Assembly (NCBI GenBank): GCA_009617715.1
Contig: VTFK01000048.1
Coordinates: 868,001-932,000, forward strand
Reading direction: 5' to 3'
Length of the DNA stretch: 64,000 nt
Origin: Plectrocnemia conspersa
Taxonomy: Eukaryota > Arthropoda > Insecta > Trichoptera > Polycentropodidae
In this document: positions 12,492-25,196 of the stretch, piece by piece
Layout of the letters: each line of letters starts with the position of its first letter
Position numbering within the stretch: the stretch's first letter is position 1
Notes under the pieces: model-generated
Told to the model about the DNA's origin: nothing
The model's database searches: none
The model's input: the letters and a program-made list of their open reading frames with translations, nothing else
Translations under genes and position numbers: made by a program

Positions 12492-13734
12492 TTAATCATT
12501 TTTGTGACTACGTTTAATGTGATAGTTAAGTTTATTCCTAGTTATAAACCCTTTTCCACATTTGCTACATTCAAAGGCTTTAAGGCCAACATGAGTTCTT
12601 AAATGATTTATAACGCTCATTCTAGTTTTACAAGCTCTACCGCATTTATCGCAATGAAAATTGCGAGTTTTGCTGTGTGTTTGCATATGACTCGAAAGTT
12701 TGCTTTTCATTTTGAACCCTTTTGCACAAACCTTACACTTTAAATCGAAAAATTCAACATCTTTATGCATTCTCACGTGCCATGTGAGTCTACTTCTAGA
12801 TTTGAATGCTTTATCGCATTGATCGCACTTAAAGTCGAAGGTATCTTTATGAACATTCATATGTTGTTGAAGATTAACTTTAGTTTTGAACGAACTTCCG
12901 CATTTGCCGCATTTAAAATCGTACGAATCTTGATGAATAGCCATATGTCTCGAGAATATATTTCTAAACTTGAACAGCTTATTGCATATGTCACATTTAA
13001 AGTTGCCAGATTGGCCGTGAGTGTCCATATGTCGTACAAGATTAATTTTTGCTTTGAACGTCTTATCGCATTTTTCACATTTAAAGTCGCGAGATTCGAT
13101 ATGAACGTCCATGTGTGTTTTAAGTTTACTTCTAATTCTGAATCTCTTACCACATTTTTCACACTGAAAGTTATGGTTGTTCTTATGAACTTGCATATGT
13201 CGCATGAGTTTATGTCTGCTCGTAAACTCTTTTTCACATTCATTGCATATATAATTATTATTGATTTTTTCTAAAGTAGGTGTTTTTATTTCATTTTGAT
13301 TGTTAAGCACATTTAGGTGATGCGTATCATGCAAATTGCTTTGAAAAGATTCATCATTAACGTTGCCATTGAGTATTATATCTTTGACATCATGATTTTC
13401 TGAAATTATAAATACGTTATATTTATAATTAAATGTAACACGAGTAGAAAAATAAAATCTAACCTATTTCCAACATGTCATTATGTATTTCTATATCGTT
13501 GTCTTCGCTGATATCATATTCGGTTTTTACATTTTCAAGCTAAAAGGGTAATAGATTTTGAAGTATTTTTTTTTTTGTTATTTTGTCATAGTTTTGCTTA
13601 CCTTAACAAAAGCTGGTTTGACATCTTGATTTTCGATACCTGGCTCTACAAAATGTTTATTTGTTTTACTATACGGGTTAAAATGGTTAATATTTAACGT
13701 ACCCACCTATTTTAATGCATGATGAAAACGACAT
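12492..13734 (-). CDS. C2H2 zinc-finger gene F, nine fingers, four exons
   Basis: A 351-residue tandem paralogue of gene E. Exons on the minus strand are 13707-13734, 13602-13645, 13464-13539 and 12492-13399, with the same phases (1, 0, 1) and the same sizes for exons 1-3. The N-terminus MSFSSCIKIEPGIE contains the ψKxE motif IKIE across the first junction; exon 3 is acidic and ends DMLEI; exon 4 starts ENHDVKDIIL. Nine C2H2 fingers follow and the protein stops two residues after the last one (KRSHKND), probably the ancestral end. Fingers differ from E at few positions, some in the helix, for example STHIAIH in E against SRHMAIH in F. No break is seen, so it is likely functional. Confidence 0.88.
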
Positions 13735-13930
13735 TGTGCAATATAATCTAAAGTCACATCCGATTGCTGCAACAATTCGAGCTGTCAAAACGCCGCGTTA
13801 CTCGTAAATCAAAATTTTACCATAGACATCTATTGATCTGTACTAAAACTAATATGCACAACTCAAAACATATAATAACTAATTATAATACTTTATAACT
13901 AACAGACGTGTATGTTTTTTAGCAATGTTT

Positions 13931-14685
13931 AAAACAAAATAAAAATAAAAAAATAATTAGGGACATTTTGAATTTTCACGATAGGTTTTTTAACGTTTCT
14001 AGCCCTAAGGGGTAGCCAGAAATATACGTTGAAAACTGGTAACAGTTTAATTCGTTGTACATATATTGCAACAGACTATTTTGGAAGAGTATTGCTTTTC
14101 TCCAAGAGCTGGTGGATAAATGATGTCCGATGGTCATCTGATGTCTCTTGTTACTCGTTTCGTAGTGTCAACTGAAGGTCCTCCTGCCATCTGGAGTGTG
14201 TGGTCGTTTATGTATCTCTCGACGTCTGTTTCGTGGTCCGCCTCTGTCTGATGTTTCTTAGAGACTGGTATTATGTATTGTAGGTTGGGAAGCTCTCCTA
14301 CGAATTATAACAATACAGAGATCATTCAACCAATTTTTGCGCTCGTTTATTCGACCAACAAAATATGTCTACGCCATAAAGAATAAAATTTGCTTGATGG
14401 ACATTTTGAAGATCGAATAATGATAACGGTGCTTTTTTCTGTAGCCAGATGGCGTATTGTTTGCGCAATCGTTATACACAGAAGAAAAATATCTTCTCTG
14501 TATTTCGAGGGTAATTAATGTCCAAGGGATCGTTTTTTTCCTCTGGACATTACGAGGGTTATTGTGGTGATACGTTCAGTTAGTCGTTGTTTATATTATG
14601 CTATTGTCACGTTCATTCTTGTAATTATCGTGGCTATGGTGATTTACTGTGCGAGTATATAGAAAATAACCCACACAGTTTCATA
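13931..14685. other. Intergenic sequence, no gene seen
   Basis: This stretch is less AT-rich than its surroundings between about 13960 and 14330 but has no reading frame with recognisable protein features on either strand. It may be old repeat sequence; I cannot assign it. Confidence 0.4.
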
Positions 14686-14689
14686 ATAA

Positions 14690-14775
14690 GGACAGAATAG
14701 TGTAGTCCGTAACGTCTCAGACTAGTAACTATGAGGTTGCGGGTTCAAGCCCCGGCAACAGTACTCGAATATTTA
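14690..14775 (+). repeat. tRNA-derived SINE head (A and B box)
   Basis: The sequence has a polymerase III A-box-like tagtgtagtccg at about 14699, a B-box-like gggttcaagccc at about 14740 and then an AT-rich tail. The spacing suits a tRNA promoter but the cloverleaf arms pair poorly, so it is a SINE or tRNA pseudogene rather than a working tRNA. About 100 bases further on (14857-14910) is gtcaccgattcccagtc...ttacttgtag, also found downstream of genes E and F (about 7703-7765 and 11658-11722), which suggests a shared element body. Confidence 0.5.
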
Positions 14776-15416
14776 TTTATAAAACCGGCCCTAGCTGCAG
14801 TAATATCCATTGGTTGTAAATTATATTACACATAATAATTTATAATTATTACCACATATGTCACCGATTCCCAGTCTTTCAGCCTGGTTGTTAATTTACT
14901 TACTTGTAGGTAATCATTATATCTGATTGACTTACTCAGTTGGTACAGATTTACCCTGTTGTAACGCATTGGGCTTACGCCTGTCAGATTTAATAAGAAT
15001 AATATGACAAAGCTGTTTTAGCTTTTAGTCAGTATACTTTATTTTAATCAATAAAAATATAAGTATACATGATTTTTAATAGCAAAACAATGAATTTTGC
15101 TGAAAATTCAAGAATAAAAAATATTATAATAAAATACTGTAAACGATAAACAAAAAACTAATAATAGATTTTAAACCAATGCATAATTTAATCGTCTCTT
15201 TGTAGCAAAAATAGTACACATAAAAAAATAAAATAAAGTTAGTTTCGTTTTAAAAAATCTTTATCTTTCTTTATCCTATGTGAGCTGATTTTAACATTTT
15301 ATAAATAATTTGAATAAAACAAAATAATTGGACTCTTAGTCATACAATATTATTGATAAAAAAAAATAAGGAATGTTAAGTACACATTACAATTTAAGCA
15401 CCACAAGATTAGGGTC

Positions 15417-18400
15417 TTATTTTGCAACATTCTTTGACTTTTGTTTGAACGCCGCATCCCAACCACCGCCCCGATTTAATTTGACACCTTTCATCTCCAA
15501 CACTTTGTGGAACTCATACAGCGAACACTCTGGCAACAGTCGGACGTACTGCTCGACAAAATTATCCACAGATGCGGAGGAACCGGAGGCACCACTCGAA
15601 ACCGTCAACGGAGCCATCACCAGCTTCAAAATCATCTCCGCCTTAGTCATGTTTTTAACGACTACTTTAGTGTAAGTTGCCGGCGCTTGTCTTTTAACTT
15701 GAGACCCTAACGAAGGCAACTCCATCAAGACAGTCTTTAACATGTGCGTGTCCAGCAGCAACTGTTCTGATCCAGCAGTCGAAATCGGCTTGCATTTATA
15801 AACATTTTGAATAAACTTCGGTATGAACGAGTTGGCGAATTTGATGCAGAATTGCGTAAAATACTTTCGCGAAGAAGATAGGTTATCTCTTAAAGTAGGT
15901 ATTGTTGTTTTTAGATGTGATATTATTTGACTGACGTACGAACTTTGATCGCCGACCGAATCTACATTCGCCCATGTGATTTTGGTCATTGCTAATAAAG
16001 ATGGCTCGCAAGCGATTTCTAAATCTTGAACGAGCAGTTGAATCGAGTTGGATATAATCTTGTGGAATAAGTCTTGCTCTTGCGATAAATCGATCTTTTC
16101 AGCTAGGTTTGGGGATACTTTTTCTTTGAGCTTTTTCTCCAAATGGATGGTCGTCTCTAAACAATACTCAGAGGTTGTGATGATACAGGTGATTCGAGAT
16201 AGTTCTTGCTTTGTAAATCTGTAAAAAATATATAAAAAGGTATAGGTCATAAGTAAGAAATATGTAAATATCACAAGAAAAGTGGCATGAAACAAACTCC
16301 TGGTAACAAGGTAGATATGATTTAATTTGTAATACTTGTTCAAAAACTGTTTTTTTTTATTTCATTTTAGGTAGATTTCGATATATCGGAAAGTCAATGA
16401 TATTGCATTGAATTTTTTGGTAATATATGTGTCTAAATAATAACTACCACAAAGGGTTTTCAAAAAAATGAATGCAATATCGTTGACTATCATCAGGAGA
16501 TGACAAAACAACCTGTAGTCAAAATGTTTATCTATATATGTACATATGTACATACATAGGTGTATAACATACAACAGTTTTTGAGGACACATTTTTTTAT
16601 TTAATTTTAGTAAAGTAAAAGTTTAAATTTTATTACCTGACACAGTCTCCTTCTTTGAGCAAATTCTGGAAGTTGTGGATCAAATGAGCCGTGGAGAGGT
16701 TTTGAAGGTCTCGAGCTATCGACGAAGCTGTCGTGTTTTGAGTTGTCTGTTTTGGTAAACTGCCTTGCAAGATAGTCATTGCATATTCACGCAAATATTT
16801 TTGAAAAATTGTCGTCAAACCTAAACGTTATAAAGTGAATTATATTGTAAATTAAATTTGTATATCAGTTCAGTCCATAAATTTGTACATATTTAATTCT
16901 ATTTTTTGTAAAATAATCCACTATTATATATAATATATATATATTCTCTTTTGATCTGTAATGCATCGTTTTTAAAATATGATCTCTAAAAATAATGGAC
17001 TTAAAAAATATTAAGACATTTAAAAGTGGGTAAAATACTGTAGTTATCATATTATAAAACAAAATCTGTATATTTGTGTTGAATCAGATTTGATTCAAAT
17101 TTTAGTATGACTAAGCCGGTAAAACAGTAGACAAAATCGGACATCTGGTAATCCCTGCAATTTTACCTAGCAAGCTCAGACATTTTTACATATTTCAAAA
17201 ACGTGACTGAACACAAATTTGTCCGGATGAAACTGACTTAATACATTATATTTGATAATAAAAAAATACCTAGCATTGGTTGACCGGTGGTCAATTGAGA
17301 ACATTGAATCATACACTTTTTGTAGAATAAAAATAGATCAGCACAGCTTGGCAGAACCGAACTTTGACTGCCATCTATTGAACTAGAAGCTCCTGGTGGA
17401 GATTGCTTAGCATCCTGAACATATATTTAATAATTAAAAATACTTATATTAATAACTTCTACATATAAATCGTATTTGAATTACACACCTGCACAAATCT
17501 TTCCATCAATTCAGCTAAATTTGTATCGAGGCTTTCAATATAAAGATACAAATATGGCTCAAAGCAACTTCCAATAAGTCCTATGAACGGCGATTTTTCA
17601 ACAGCTGCAAGTTGACTTGCATTTTCTGGTACGTCCGATTGTAATTCAGTCTTTTCGCTTGATTCCTAAATCCACACACGCATTTAGAATAAAGATTTTA
17701 TAAAAGTATAACAAATATTATTAAAATAAATATCTAATGTATGAGTGTAATCGTTTTCGATTGAAAATTGCTAGCTTTTTTTAGAGGATATCTCAATTTA
17801 TGATTTTGAATAATTTTAAATTTCATTCTATTTATAGATTTAATAAACGTAATTCTAGATTTAATATTAATACTTCACTGGCAATTTGTCACCTTTAAAC
17901 TTTTGTTTTTGTCAATAAAATAAAGTACCTAAAACAAACAGTAAAAGACGATGAAATTAATTTCTTGATTCATAAAATTATTTTACTCAACTGATATTAT
18001 AATGGAAAAGAAAAATACTAGTTAAAATCCATTTGAATTAAAAAATTCTCTGAATCTAAGTATTATAGATTACCGTAGTACAAACTATCCCACAATGTTG
18101 GTAGTTCTATTGTGCTGCTGAACAATTTGGATTCACCAAAACAGTGCAATGGAATGCAATTAATTTTTGAGACATTGTATCAGGTTGTCCCATTAGTCTG
18201 TGTTTTTTCTTATATTTGCAAAAACGTATAACTTTTCATAATTAACGATAATTTCATTATTCTTTAGGCGTTTGTTAACAGTAGTCATATCAATGATACT
18301 ATTTAGTAATGGGATATTTTTTGTTTCGATAATTTCAACCTTAAATCAACAATGGTAGTGGAGATAAAATATTCTCAGTTAAGGTATATTATGCTTTATG

Positions 18401-20841
18401 AGTTTCGACTCAGTCATAATGCAGCAATAGCCGTTAAAACATCTGTAATTCAATGGGCAGGGATGCCATTAAATTTAGAAAGTGTCAAATGTGATTTTAA
18501 GAATTTCGTTCTAGGAATTTTGACAATAAATATCTACGTTAGGGGTTGTTAGTGAGTATTTTAGGGCTGCCATCAAATCAGGTCTGAGATTAACGATTCA
18601 GAAGCTAGCACAAAAGCTGCTCTATAATGTATATGCTGCTATATATGCTGCTCTAAAATGTCTATGAAACTCAATTTGACAGTTGCGAAACATCCATTTG
18701 CTGTTTAAACTGTATGTGATTGATTTTTTCAGTAATCAGCACCTGAAAAACTATATAAATCACTACTTACATCCAAGACAACTTTTACATTGCAGGCTTG
18801 TTATAATTTTAGAACTTTAATTAGGTCAAGTCAGTGGTGTAGTGAGGCCAGGCCATCGCCCTGGTACTTCTTTTTGAACCAAAATGTCGTCCTGGCACTT
18901 TTTTCAATGAAATTTACTTTTCAAGTACATTTAAAACACATTTTGTACGATTTTATTGTTTTTGACGAGGATTTTTGACTCCTGAAAAGGGATAATTGTT
19001 TTTTGCGCCCTCTTACTGGCAAAAATTCGGTTTAGATATACTTCAATTAATTCTCGTTTTCTATAAATCGTAATATTGTTATAAAAAGTCTGCAACTGCG
19101 ATGGCAGGATTTTACTGGAAAAAGCTGATATGACGTGGCTGATTTCATCAGACTGGGATCATGGCATTACAGTTCAGAAACTTACAAGGAGACTATGTTG
19201 AAAAGTAATGTAAAAAATATGTGATCCTAACTGACACATTTAAAAAGCAAGAATATATTTGTACTTTCGCTTCAAACGACTTGCTTCAAATTCCTCACAC
19301 CATGACAATAAATAATTCAAAAGGATAATGTGACAAGAATTGATTTAAAAACGAATGCTTCTATCATAGTAAGTTTAACCTAATAATGAAAATAACTCGA
19401 CAAAAAACATTATGATAAATAAAATACCGTATCTTCATCATCGGCGTTTTCAAACGGATTTGTCGAGTTTGAAAGGTGCACTTTATCTTGCTTTTTTTCA
19501 TACGATTCGTTCTTCTTAACGTCGTTCGGATCTCGCAAAGTTACACCTGTGAATCTCTTATCTAACAAGGTTTCGAAATGGAATGTTTTCTGAATCGCAT
19601 ATAAAAGCAATTTAACATCAATTTCTTGTTTTCTAACAGCCATGACTTTAATCAACTCTGCTTTAGTGATCTATAAATAAATAAAATATTTATCAATCAA
19701 ATATTTACATAATATATATATATATGTATATAAAATACACATACTTTACAAAACTCGATCACAATCATCTCGGAGACTTCCCATTCACCTGGGAATACGA
19801 AACCGAGCGATTCTTCGAATTTGATAAGGTGTCTCTTGATCCATGCATATCTTTTATCTACTTTATCTAACCAAGCTGTGTCTTGGTTAGTAGAGAATAG
19901 ATGAATATATTCCTAAAAAGATAACATCTTGAATGCTGGCAGCGTAATCAGTAACAGTGGTTATCCGAGTGTGTATTTATTACTACCTGTAGTTGAAGTC
20001 CTATGAACCAATCGAGTAGATCTTTTTTAACGGACGGATCTAATGTTGATACAACTAAACACGCCTCAGCTAGTGTTTTATTTGGTATAAAATTCTTCGA
20101 AGACGGAGCTAAAATGATTAAAATTAAAACTTGTTTATACATATATGTATTTTATTAAATAATACCTGTGAATGAATCTTTGAAATCAGCCATGATCTGT
20201 ACGCCCAGTTCTTCTTTAATATGCACGACTTGATCGTGCAAATCTTTAATTTGTTTAATATCGGTGTAGCTCTCAAAGTGTTTGATCACTTCCATGATCG
20301 CTTGCAACGGTAGCAAAATCTCTTTATACAGCCGCTTTTGCGTCAAGCTTTTCAAAGACTCTATACCACCTACTAGCATGTGCAAGTGATTCAAAGTAGT
20401 GATAGCGGCCGTCAGATTGCATTTTGCACAATCCAACTGTTTAATCTCGCTCGTGATCTCCTTGACCATCTCTTCGCTTTTCTCGGCCTTCTTGTTAATG
20501 TCTCTGACTTGAACTGACAGCTCTTTGATGACTTTGTGCGCTTCCTCCAGCGCCTTTTGTCCATCTAACCTAGACACGTTTTGGCCCCTCACCAATGATT
20601 GGATCTCATCGTCGATAGTGCTTATTTTGTATTCCATTTTGGATACGACACTGTCTATGTTGTTCAAAGACTGTTCGGTCGGAAAGAGGGCGTTTATGTA
20701 GTTTATTGTGTTGAAGTCCGGATTGTCCAGCTGGTCCGAATTGGGGAGCACTTGCTCCATAGCGCTGATCACAGTGTCCGAAAACTTTATCTGCATGTCT
20801 TTGACGGAGTCTTTGTCGTCCGTCATGTCAGCGGCGTCCAT
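15417..20841 (-). CDS. Vps53: Vps53, GARP/EARP tethering complex subunit, eight exons
   Basis: Vps53 tethers endosome-derived vesicles at the trans-Golgi (GARP) or recycling endosomes (EARP) with Vps51, Vps52 and Vps54 or Vps50. Exons on the minus strand: 20166-20841, 19987-20108, 19745-19912, 19428-19670, 17489-17665, 17270-17414, 16637-16820 and 15417-16218. They total 2517 bases, 838 residues, close to other animal Vps53 proteins. The N-terminal domain shows [20 protein letters not shown], the coiled-coil [14 protein letters not shown] and [12 protein letters not shown] blocks, all typical of the family. The C-terminal exon shows [13 protein letters not shown] and the end-of-protein [20 protein letters not shown]. 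Every splice junction is GT-AG and keeps frame. Intron 4 (17666-19427) is long and holds transposon pieces. The start is the first Met of the long exon-1 frame; MT at residue 6 is an alternative. Confidence 0.96.
18340..18440 (+). mobile_element. mariner-like transposase N-terminal fragment in a Vps53 intron
   Basis: Plus-strand residues [18 protein letters not shown] match the start of mariner-type transposases (the R-x-x-M-L-Y-E-F-x-x-G-x-N-A block). The homology fades after about 30 residues and no inverted repeats are visible. It sits in Vps53 intron 4, antisense to the gene. Confidence 0.5.
18976..19012 (+). repeat. Short dispersed repeat shared with the hAT remnant at 39282
   Basis: gactcctgaaaagggataattgt followed by tttttgcgccc is repeated almost exactly at 39282-39313, where it directly precedes a hAT zinc-finger coding piece. 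This suggests a severed copy of the same element in Vps53 intron 4. A second dispersed repeat lies just upstream (about 18645-18705, gtctatgaaactcaatttg), also seen at about 10595-10650. Confidence 0.45.
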
Positions 20842-20898
20842 TTTAGTTATGATGTTTCACATATTTATCAAAAATCATACTCGATGACAAAATTTCAA

Positions 20899-20925
20899 TG
20901 TGACAGCTCGCGTCAAATGTCATAT
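20899..20925 (-). promoter_or_regulatory. TGACAGCT/AATGTCA motif upstream of Vps53
   Basis: About 60 bases upstream of the Vps53 ATG the plus strand reads tgacagct, then gcg-like spacer, then caaatgtca. The first part is the half site of the palindrome found in the zinc-finger promoters. MEIS/TGIF/PKNOX-type TALE homeodomain proteins are known to bind TGACAG half sites and the paired form. Function here is inference only. Confidence 0.3.
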
Positions 20926-21229
20926 CGTGAATTGTTCAGTCGTAACACAATAAAAATCGACCTTACTTTTTAAATCATTAAAATTAAATAATGAAACTAG
21001 TGGCATCTTAATAAATAAAAAAAAAACAGTTATTGAATTACAGTTACTTGAAGACAATAGCTTACAAACTTTTTATACCTCCGCCTCCATTTTTTATAAA
21101 AAATTGTTGCGCCCCCCTTTCTTTTCGTAACAATCAAATTTCATAAATACTGTTCTGATATTTTAATTTATTTAATGGGTTACAAAACAATATACAATAT
21201 TCTTTATGAACATAACTCTTATCCTATGG

Positions 21230-22610
21230 TGACCATTCGTTCCGGATTCTAGCTCTGCGACCCACATAAATACTAGGGGTCGCAAACCGGGATCCCGACT
21301 CTCAAATATACCAGGATACCGGACTAAAACGGATGCTTCAAAATATCGTAATTGGATTTATGAAAACCGGGATTTTAGAAATTTTCGGTATTTCATTTTC
21401 AAAAAATATAAATCGCTTTTCAAGGTTTCCATGTCGTATTTAAAGCAAAACATAGATTGATAGAAAGAAATGGGAGACCTCGAAAAAGATAAACCTAAAT
21501 ATTAAAAGCATATGAAACTGTCGGAAGCAAAGATATCAGTTTGGTATTATTTTTGAAAACTACGGACAATCTCTCAGCCAAATGTATTAACTGTAACAAT
21601 GTACTTAAAACATTGGGAGGTACAACTTCAGGCCTTCACACTCATTTAAAGGTTCCATATTCCACTGTCTTGAAAGATATCGCCGTTTCTGGTATTCCAA
21701 GAGCATTGATTTCTACGGCATTTTGTTTTAGTCTTATGTTAACCAATGAATTTGTCAATATTGGCCTAGTAAAAGATATTGGCAGCATGCCGGCCTAAAC
21801 ATGCTTACAATTGTTGGAAAATAGGCTATCCGCTTTTGAATTGTCATTGAAAGGTGATCTAGTCTGCTTAACTACTAATAGTGCCAGTATGATGCCAGTA
21901 TTAGGATGTGAAACAGCGCTTTTGCAAAACAGCAGTGTTTTGCTTACTGGCAATCTTAGACGTTTTTTATAAAAATAAGAAAACTCTTCATCCTCAACAA
22001 CATCAAACTTAAGAACACAACGATTCTGATGAGTCTGACAGTGATGATGACAATGACAACTATGGTTTTCATGTAATTGAAAAAAATTCAGAAAGTCGCC
22101 TACCAAAAATATGATTCTTCAGAAATATGTAAAAATAAGAAATACGTCGAGAGCTTAATTTGATTTTAGATTGCAGCACAAGTTGGAATAGTTTACAAGA
22201 CATGTTAGGAAGGATAGTAAGACTAAAAAAAACTTATTAAGAAAGCGCTTATTGATTTAAAAATCTATCTTGACATATCTCAAGACAAATTTGAAAAAGT
22301 GTTTAATCTCAGGAAAATGTTTGAAATATTGAAAGCAATGGTAGAAGAACTTTGCAAAAGAAACGCCACCTCTATGACATCTGATGCGGCTTTGACGTTT
22401 ATGTTTAAAAAATTAGTTACCATCCATCATGAAATAGTTGTACGTTAACTTGTTGCTTCTCTGAAGCGTCGGACTGCACTTGTTGCCTCTCTGAAGAGCT
22501 TGTAAATTCAATGATGATATTGTAAAATAATTTCCATTTATAAAACGGACAAAAATTGATTGTAATGTTTTCTTCGCTCAGTGCAATTCCACATTTTTAA
22601 TTACTTACAG
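21230..22610 (+). mobile_element. Degenerate hAT transposon with BED finger and transposase pieces
   Basis: On the plus strand, 21541-21650 encodes a BED-type finger reading (CINCNNVLK...GLHTHLK). Further on are TTNSASMMPVLG at about 21870, a broken HQ-C-AH-type segment near 21935, and LNLILDCSTSWNSL...LGRIVRLKK at about 22155-22235, equivalent to the hAT CPTRWNST block, followed by KMFEILKAMVEELCKRNATSM. Several stops and shifts make it inactive. A hAT-like terminal string (ggtgaccattcgttccgg) is near 21230. The missing C-terminal dimerisation part and the right end are not found. Confidence 0.6.
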
Positions 22611-25196
22611 TGGATGAAATGACGTTGCACAACACATTTGAGTTGCAAAAACATAAGAAGACAAATCAAGTAGCAGCAACTTTTCATAGCGTCACGCAAA
22701 ATTTTCGCATAAATTAATTTGGTGCAGAGGAACGACAGCTTGCACTGGCTAGAGCAGTATTTTCATTTCACATAGTCGCACACAATCAGTCCTTTAGATC
22801 TATAGACTGCACAAACTAGTTTTCAAGGAAAAAAAATAGCTGATACAATAGTTAAAAAAAAACCTTCGCAATATCCACTCTTAAATTAAATTAGAAAACA
22901 CTCGCTTTATTACCATTTACACAGATACTTTAAACCACAAAGATTTAAAGTTATAAATTTTACGACAAACCACAAAGATTTACAGTTACATACTTTAGTC
23001 ACACTTCCTGTAGAAATATCAGAAATACATATTTTTTAAATTCATGTAGGAAAATATCATATTTAAATTATTACTTTTTGTATACATATACTTCATGTTC
23101 TTTTGTTTTTTCAACAGTTTTACGGCGTCTTTTCTATATCCACTAAAAAGGTAAAATATATGGGTTTACATCCTGATTTATACTACGCAATTCAAAATTA
23201 TTAATATTGCTATGAGTCTGAAACTATCAAATTTCATCATCGGAATTAGAATTATTATTTGCGCGTGCGAGATTAAATACAAACAATAAAAAAAGAAAAT
23301 GTTCACAGAGTCTCGACTATATTTTTACTTCTTTGGCAAGTTTTCGTAGAAGCCATTGTTATGCCTAATCAGTCTTTCTGCTCTTTGAACAGTTCATTTA
23401 CGGATGTTTTTAAACTTTAATCAATACAAGATTTACCTTCAATTCAAGCGCATACCTTATTATATGTCTACTTGTTCATAGAACTCCATTTTATATGCTT
23501 TAATTTATTTAATGATTTTTTGTGTGTAGTATTCGAAGTGCATTATTTGTTTGATCCAAATCATTTTAATAAGATGCCTATAATTTGCGACATGTTTCAT
23601 TTAATACATTTGTCTCATTCGATTAAGTAAAAAATATGTTTATTTTTTTTACACTACTCAATAAGTAAAAAAAATGTTTTTTTTTGATAAAATAATGATC
23701 CTTACTCTATTTAATAGTACGATTCTCTGCGCATTATAAGCACATAAACGCAATGAAAATATCTGCCGGTATTGAATTCGCAAAAAATATAAAATTTAAA
23801 GTGAGTTCATACAATGTGGAAGAAGCGCTAGGTAGAATCTCAGCCTTCTCATGGTCAGTATTAGCTATGATGTTTCCAGTTTTTAACGCTGGAATTTTTG
23901 CATATTATAGTGATTTAGTTATTATTACAAAATTAATTATCTACTGGTTTTTGCTTATAGTATTGACTACGAATTCTAATAATCTGAATTTTATCACAAA
24001 TAACATTTGTCAATTTATTTATTAGAGTTTTTAATTGCGGCGATTCAGTTTTTGCCACTGCTGTCTTGTTTTATTTTTAATTGCTATATTGTTAAGATTA
24101 TGTTTGATTGTGTTTTATTGAGTAATTCAATGCTATGTTTTATGTTTCTACTCACTAATCCCTGTTGGAAAAATGAGAGTTATGATATTGTTTAAATACC
24201 TAATATGTTTCTTCCTTGACCATTTAAAGAGATTCCATAGTGCTGTTTTGCATCACTTGAAGGAGAGTCATTCAATATTTGGCTGTACGTGCTTACACAC
24301 ATGTTGGATAAATTTACATACAATTGTTTAATTGTTTCAGTAGCTGATTAAATTTAATTATTACATATATAAAATCATTATTTTAAGTATGGTTCCTTAA
24401 TAGTTGTACAATGTTATAGTTGTTTTAAAAAATATTATCATAATAATTATTATATTCAGGGTCGGGTCGTCATTAAGGGACATCAGGGCCGAGCCCCATC
24501 CAACTTTTTTGTACTTACCAAAAATAATCAAATCGAATAATTAGACAAATATTATGCATGTTTTTGTATATATTTGTCCATTTTCTACAATCAATAAATA
24601 TTAGATTGTTTTCTGTAATGATTTGTTTTGGTTCGAAGAGCGTTTTTATACTTACAAAGAGTCAGCGTTGGCTGGTCCGTGACTAGTACGGTAACATATG
24701 CATTCGGTAATTTACTACATTAAAAACATATCCTTAATGGTAATAAGATTATTTTTAGAATTGTAAGTTACGTACAATAATAAAAGGTTTAGTGATTTCA
24801 CTATAAATGCATAATCAAACGAATTCAACGACTGCAATCTGATTTATTTTATAACTTCTAACATTTTCACAAGTTCCAAATGTGAATGTTTTTACAGTTG
24901 ATACTAAATGTTCTTTCAGATTGTTAAAACAAACATATGTGAGAAATTCGATTTCTCACTACACTATAAAACTACAAAATTAAAAATAACAAGTTAATGA
25001 GGGAAGATAAAATTCACACAAATAAAATTGTTTTATGAACTAGGTTTTTATTATCTTATAAAAAAGATAATAATAAAGTTATGCCAGACTTGTTATTTAT
25101 TAAAATAGATTAATCGTTTTTTTATATTACATTGATTTGGGTCCCATCTGTTTTTAAGGTCACGAATCGCTCCTGATTGTATTTATTAATAAAGCA
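22611..25196. other. AT-rich intergenic region between hAT remnant and SUN gene
   Basis: I see no gene here. Two adjoining frames at 23753-24025 and 24007-24195 are hydrophobic but AT-driven and match nothing I know. Around 24460-24520 there is a GC-richer string (gggtcgggtcgtcattaagggacatcagggccgag) that looks like the end of a transposable element. Confidence 0.5.

Larger units (their letters stand above)
10757..13930. repeat. Unit 2 of the ~4.1 kb tandem segmental duplication
   Basis: Homologous to 6547-9830 across the gene, its introns and both flanks. It lacks the LTR insertion found in unit 1, which gives a clean empty site near 11100. It holds gene F, whose exon sizes for the first three exons are identical to gene E. 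The duplication therefore copied the whole transcription unit with its promoter. Confidence 0.8.

Noticed and set aside
14690..14770. Functional tRNA gene
   Set aside because: A and B boxes are present but acceptor and anticodon arms do not pair well; a SINE head fits better.
23753..24195. Hydrophobic plus-strand frames as a membrane protein or chemoreceptor
   Set aside because: Only ~90 and ~60 codons, no conserved motifs, no splice partners; hydrophobicity is expected from T-rich DNA.
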